Positions 61,562 through 64,000 of a DNA stretch of 64,000 nt are shown in pieces (position 1 is the stretch's first letter; every line of letters starts with the position of its first letter). This DNA comes from UBA721 sp002705165 (GTDB taxonomy: Bacteria; Planctomycetota; Planctomycetia; Pirellulales; Pirellulaceae). Below the pieces are notes generated by a model that ran no database searches, had not been told where the DNA came from, and worked only from the letters and a program-made list of their open reading frames with translations. The stretch covers positions 1,240,001-1,304,000 of the forward strand of contig JBJLEF010000001.1 of NCBI GenBank assembly GCA_045565995.1. Direction: 5' to 3'. The translations under genes and the position numbers were made by a program.

Positions 61562-61825
61562 CTAAAACAGCAGTTGCAGGGAGAACAGGAATCCCACAAC
61601 TCCGAGAATGGCTAAGGTGACCCACCAAAAGGGCCGGCCTTGCCAGGGGTTGTAAGCATCCGCTGAAGGGGTGATGAACATCCCGCAGGCAGGGCACATG
61701 TCAGCGAATTCGTAAACCTCTTCACCACATTCAGGACAGGCCAAAACTTCGGTGGGTTCGTCATCCCAAACATCGGGTTCGGACCACTCGTCGTAATCAT
61801 TTTCAAACTCGTCTTCGTATTGCAT
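61562..61825 (-). CDS. Small zinc-ribbon membrane protein
   Basis: An 87-residue protein. The N-terminal 30 residues are very acidic (DEFENDYDEWSEPDVWDDEP), then a zinc ribbon with two CPxCG knuckles (CPECGEEVYEFADMCPACG), then one C-terminal membrane helix (WWVTLAILGVVGFLFSLQLL). The acidic tail and ribbon probably face the cytoplasm. Such small zinc-ribbon membrane proteins are common in planctomycetes and their role is unknown. It is a single-gene unit between pyrE and the LysM gene. Confidence 0.85.
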   Translation of the reverse strand: MQYEDEFENDYDEWSEPDVWDDEPTEVLACPECGEEVYEFADMCPACGMFITPSADAYNPWQGRPFWWVTLAILGVVGFLFSLQLLF

Positions 61826-61950
61826 AGGTAATCGAGTTGGGTTGAAAAAATGCGTTTATATTCTGGGTACACAGACTCGAATTGATACTGATGTTTCATT
61901 CAAGCTAGATACATTCTAACGAACACAAGTTTTCGTCAGGGAGGACGAAA

Positions 61951-63363
61951 ATGCAAAAGGTCAAAACACTATTCATCTTTACTTTTATGGTTGTCATTTT
62001 ATTCGGCGCTTATCACGTCATTTATACGAGACCAGATACTCCACCTCCAGAGGTGACGAAGGACACAAGTGACTTGCCAGACAGCTTGGAACTGGACCTT
62101 GGAACTGAGATTTCGGCTGAAGATCTTCTCAATGGTTTGGATCGCGATTCCAGTCTGGTGGAAGAAAATTCCACAGTGACTGCCGCTGATAACGGTCAAT
62201 TTGAATCCCCGGCAGCCGGGCAACTTAGTGCGGGAGTTGTAGCAGGATCCACTGAACTTCCGATGGAAACGGCGGTTTTGGAAGAAAACGCAGACAAGAG
62301 CGATATTGAAAACCCATTGATGGATACAGTGGATACGGGCATTGATGCCGGAGAGCCTACGGAAAATTCTGAATTTGTAATCAATCAAGAAACCACCGCG
62401 GACGTATTTTCTATTCCTGAATCAAATGATGATGAGTTTCAGCCAGGCGGTGGAGCGGGCGCTTTTCCCGTTGTGACAGCTCCAGATACGAACGACGCCT
62501 TTACTATTACCTCGCCCGCACCATCCATCCCCTCGACAGAAGATAACGCATTTAATTTAGATGACAACGTCGGCTCCCAAAGTCAGCTTGAAACGCCAGC
62601 TTTCAATGACGATAATGTGACGCCGGCTAATAATTTAGGGGAACCAAACCCAATTTCGACTCCTTCGGCTTTCGCCACAGCCTGGGCTGCCGCACAGCAA
62701 CAAATCGAAACCGGCTATTTACGGGAAGCTTTACAGGCACTTTCAACTTATTACAGCAGTACTGAATTGACCCCGGAGCAACATAAACAATTGCTACCGG
62801 TACTCGACTACCTGGCGGGCGAAGTTGTCTACTCTCGCAAACATTATTTGTTCGAAGCTTACACGGTCGGACCGAACGATTCACTGGAGTCGATTGCATT
62901 CCAACTGCGAGTTCCCCCTCAGTTGTTGGCAAACATCAATGGCTTACGAGATCCATCTACCTTAAACGCGGGGGAGGAACTGAAAATTGTTCAGGGGCCT
63001 TTCCGCGGTGAAGTGAATGTGAATGAGCAGAAACTGACTTTGTTTGTCGGTGCACTTTATGCCGGTCGATTTCAGATTGAAATAGGCCGTGAATTTAAAG
63101 GCCAGGCTGGTCAGTACTCCGTCTTAGACAAACAACAAGATCGTAGTTACTATGCTGCCGACGGATCGATTGTTCAAGGTGGTGCAGTGAATAATCCATA
63201 CGGCAAATACTGGATGGATCTGGGTGGAAGTATCAGTATTCATACTCAGACTCAGGATGTAGCTGTTCGCAAGGCTGGACTAGGTAGCATCAAGCTCAAT
63301 CCAGTTGACGCCCGCGATGTCTATTACATTTTGAGTGCAGGTAGTCAGGTGACAATCCGCTAA
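61951..63363 (+). CDS. LysM protein with degenerate L,D-transpeptidase-like domain
   Basis: A 470-residue protein with a strong ribosome site (AGGGAGG, six bases before ATG) and an N-terminal membrane anchor or signal (TLFIFTFMVVILFGAYHVI). A long Asp/Glu/Thr/Pro-rich linker follows to about residue 225, then helices, a LysM module (AYTVGPNDSLESIAFQL to LKIVQG) and a YkuD-like L,D-transpeptidase fold. The active site is altered: SIHTQ keeps His431, but the SHGCIR motif reads GLGSIK, so Ser446 replaces the catalytic Cys and Leu444 the conserved His. Probably binds peptidoglycan or another glycan without cross-linking it. Confidence 0.85.
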   Translation: MQKVKTLFIFTFMVVILFGAYHVIYTRPDTPPPEVTKDTSDLPDSLELDLGTEISAEDLLNGLDRDSSLVEENSTVTAADNGQFESPAAGQLSAGVVAGSTELPMETAVLEENADKSDIENPLMDTVDTGIDAGEPTENSEFVINQETTADVFSIPESNDDEFQPGGGAGAFPVVTAPDTNDAFTITSPAPSIPSTEDNAFNLDDNVGSQSQLETPAFNDDNVTPANNLGEPNPISTPSAFATAWAAAQQQIETGYLREALQALSTYYSSTELTPEQHKQLLPVLDYLAGEVVYSRKHYLFEAYTVGPNDSLESIAFQLRVPPQLLANINGLRDPSTLNAGEELKIVQGPFRGEVNVNEQKLTLFVGALYAGRFQIEIGREFKGQAGQYSVLDKQQDRSYYAADGSIVQGGAVNNPYGKYWMDLGGSISIHTQTQDVAVRKAGLGSIKLNPVDARDVYYILSAGSQVTIR

Positions 63364-63396
63364 GCTCGGTGAATTACTATAAACGCTCAAACGTGC

Positions 63397-63440
63397 CAGA
63401 TGAGTTAAGTTCAGATGAGTTAAGCTCAGATGAGTTAAGC
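63397..63440. repeat. Three tandem 15-bp repeats at the end of rarA
   Basis: The unit CAGATGAGTTAAGCT occurs almost three times in a row (63397, 63412, 63427; one C/T difference, the last copy one base short). Read on the minus strand each copy gives TAA and TGA stops in the rarA frame, and the first of them is the real rarA stop. It is a slip-prone direct repeat that can change copy number without lengthening the protein. Confidence 0.9.
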
Positions 63441-64000
63441 ATTGTCCCGCAGTTTTTTTCGTATTTCTTCCAGTCGGCGGCCTAGCTCAGCTTCAAACCC
63501 GCGATTAACCGGATTGTAGTATTGCTTATCGACTCCCAGATAATCAAACGCCGCAATCCCATCGTCATGATTATGGGCGTACTTATAACCTTCGCCATGA
63601 CCAAACTGTTTCGCTCCCGAATAATGCTTATCGCGTAGCGCTCGCGGTACCGGTACCGTGCGGCCGTTACGTATGTCGCTCCGAGCTTCGTTGATTGCAA
63701 GTGTTGAGGCATTTGATTTGGGCGCACATGCTAAGTACGCAACTGTTTGGCAGAGCGTGAGTTGGCACTCAGGTAGACCAATGAACTCACATGCCTGCAT
63801 ACACGCGACAGCTACAGAGAGAGCATGTGGGTCCGCATTTCCAATATCTTCGCTGGCGAGGATAACCAATCGCCGGCAAACAAAGCGTACGTCTTCCCCG
63901 CCTTCCAGCATGCGTGCGAGCCAGTAAATACCAGCATCCACATCACTGCCGCGGATACTCTTAATCAATGCACTGGCCACGTCATAATGTTCATCGCCGC
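63435..64000 (-). CDS. rarA: Replication-associated recombination protein A (C-terminal part)
   Basis: The gene runs past the window end, so only about 188 C-terminal residues are seen, starting inside the frame at GDEHYDVASALIKSIRGSD. Typical RarA/MgsA C-terminal motifs are IKSIRGSDVDAGIYWLARMLEGGED, RRLVILASEDIGNADP and VPVPRALRD, then GYKYAHNHDDG and FEAELGRRLEEIRKKL. RarA is an AAA+ ATPase that works at stalled replication forks; the ATPase part lies outside the window. The stop lies in the 15-bp tandem repeat. Confidence 0.95.
   Translation of the reverse strand, partial: GDEHYDVASALIKSIRGSDVDAGIYWLARMLEGGEDVRFVCRRLVILASEDIGNADPHALSVAVACMQACEFIGLPECQLTLCQTVAYLACAPKSNASTLAINEARSDIRNGRTVPVPRALRDKHYSGAKQFGHGEGYKYAHNHDDGIAAFDYLGVDKQYYNPVNRGFEAELGRRLEEIRKKLRDNA

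Noticed and set aside
1..64000. CRISPR arrays, prophage, insertion sequences, integrases
   Set aside because: No regularly spaced repeats, transposase, integrase or phage structural genes were seen on either strand.

Overview
The window is bacterial chromosome and very probably from the phylum Planctomycetota. The evidence is the protein repertoire: a planctomycete cytochrome C/DUF1549/DUF1553 protein paired with a DUF1501 protein, two secreted sulfatases, several DUF1080 domains, a DUF1571 protein, a CRTAC1-type FG-GAP/ASPIC lipoprotein, leucine-rich-repeat and TPR lipoproteins, a FIST protein, and many small secreted proteins of unknown role. Genes are densely packed on both strands, often with ATGA start/stop overlaps. 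I see no prophage, transposase, integrase or CRISPR array. The only RNA gene found is tRNA-His(GTG).

Layout: 74-6078 holds a long PurF-type amidotransferase, a canonical nagB, a NagB-like/PIG-L fusion and proB. 6075-12454 (minus strand) is a compact six-gene run: membrane VWA protein, secreted TPR-like protein, ExbB/TolQ, two ExbD and a large secreted TPR protein. It looks like an energised cell-envelope complex. 12697-16360 has def-fmt and two oxidoreductases. 16357-28836 is rich in secreted hydrolases: a GH99-like protein, a sulfatase-esterase fusion, a double esterase, a DUF1080 protein and a serine-hydrolase/DUF1080 fusion. This suggests breakdown of sulfated and esterified glycans. 28883-33389 carries both subunits of DNA topoisomerase VI with a GNAT and a methyltransferase packed behind them.

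33679-37621 has small secreted proteins, an esterase and a FIST/TRASH-domain pair. 37644-44576 (minus) has a CRTAC1-TPR-sulfatase-DUF1571 operon with an LRR lipoprotein downstream. 45010-50052 is the PSD1-DUF1501 pair. 50153-50325 is a tRNA-His unit with promoter, palindrome and terminator. 50334-59435 holds a secreted protein of unknown role, a zincin-LRR protein, creatininase, a sugar isomerase-like protein, PepF, FabH and a Gfo/Idh oxidoreductase. 59746-64000 holds an NRDE protein, pyrE, a zinc-ribbon membrane protein, a LysM protein with a degenerate L,D-transpeptidase site, and the C-terminal part of rarA running off the window.

The most notable items are: topoisomerase VI in a bacterium with two tightly coupled companion genes; a LysM/L,D-transpeptidase-like protein whose catalytic Cys is Ser; a NagB-PIG-L fusion that has lost deaminase residues and sits beside an intact nagB; a sulfatase fused to a serine esterase; a double esterase whose first nucleophile is Glu; a sulfatase with a CVQTR maturation motif; and the VWA-Exb-TPR operon. 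Functions are inferred from motifs read by eye; no database search was run.
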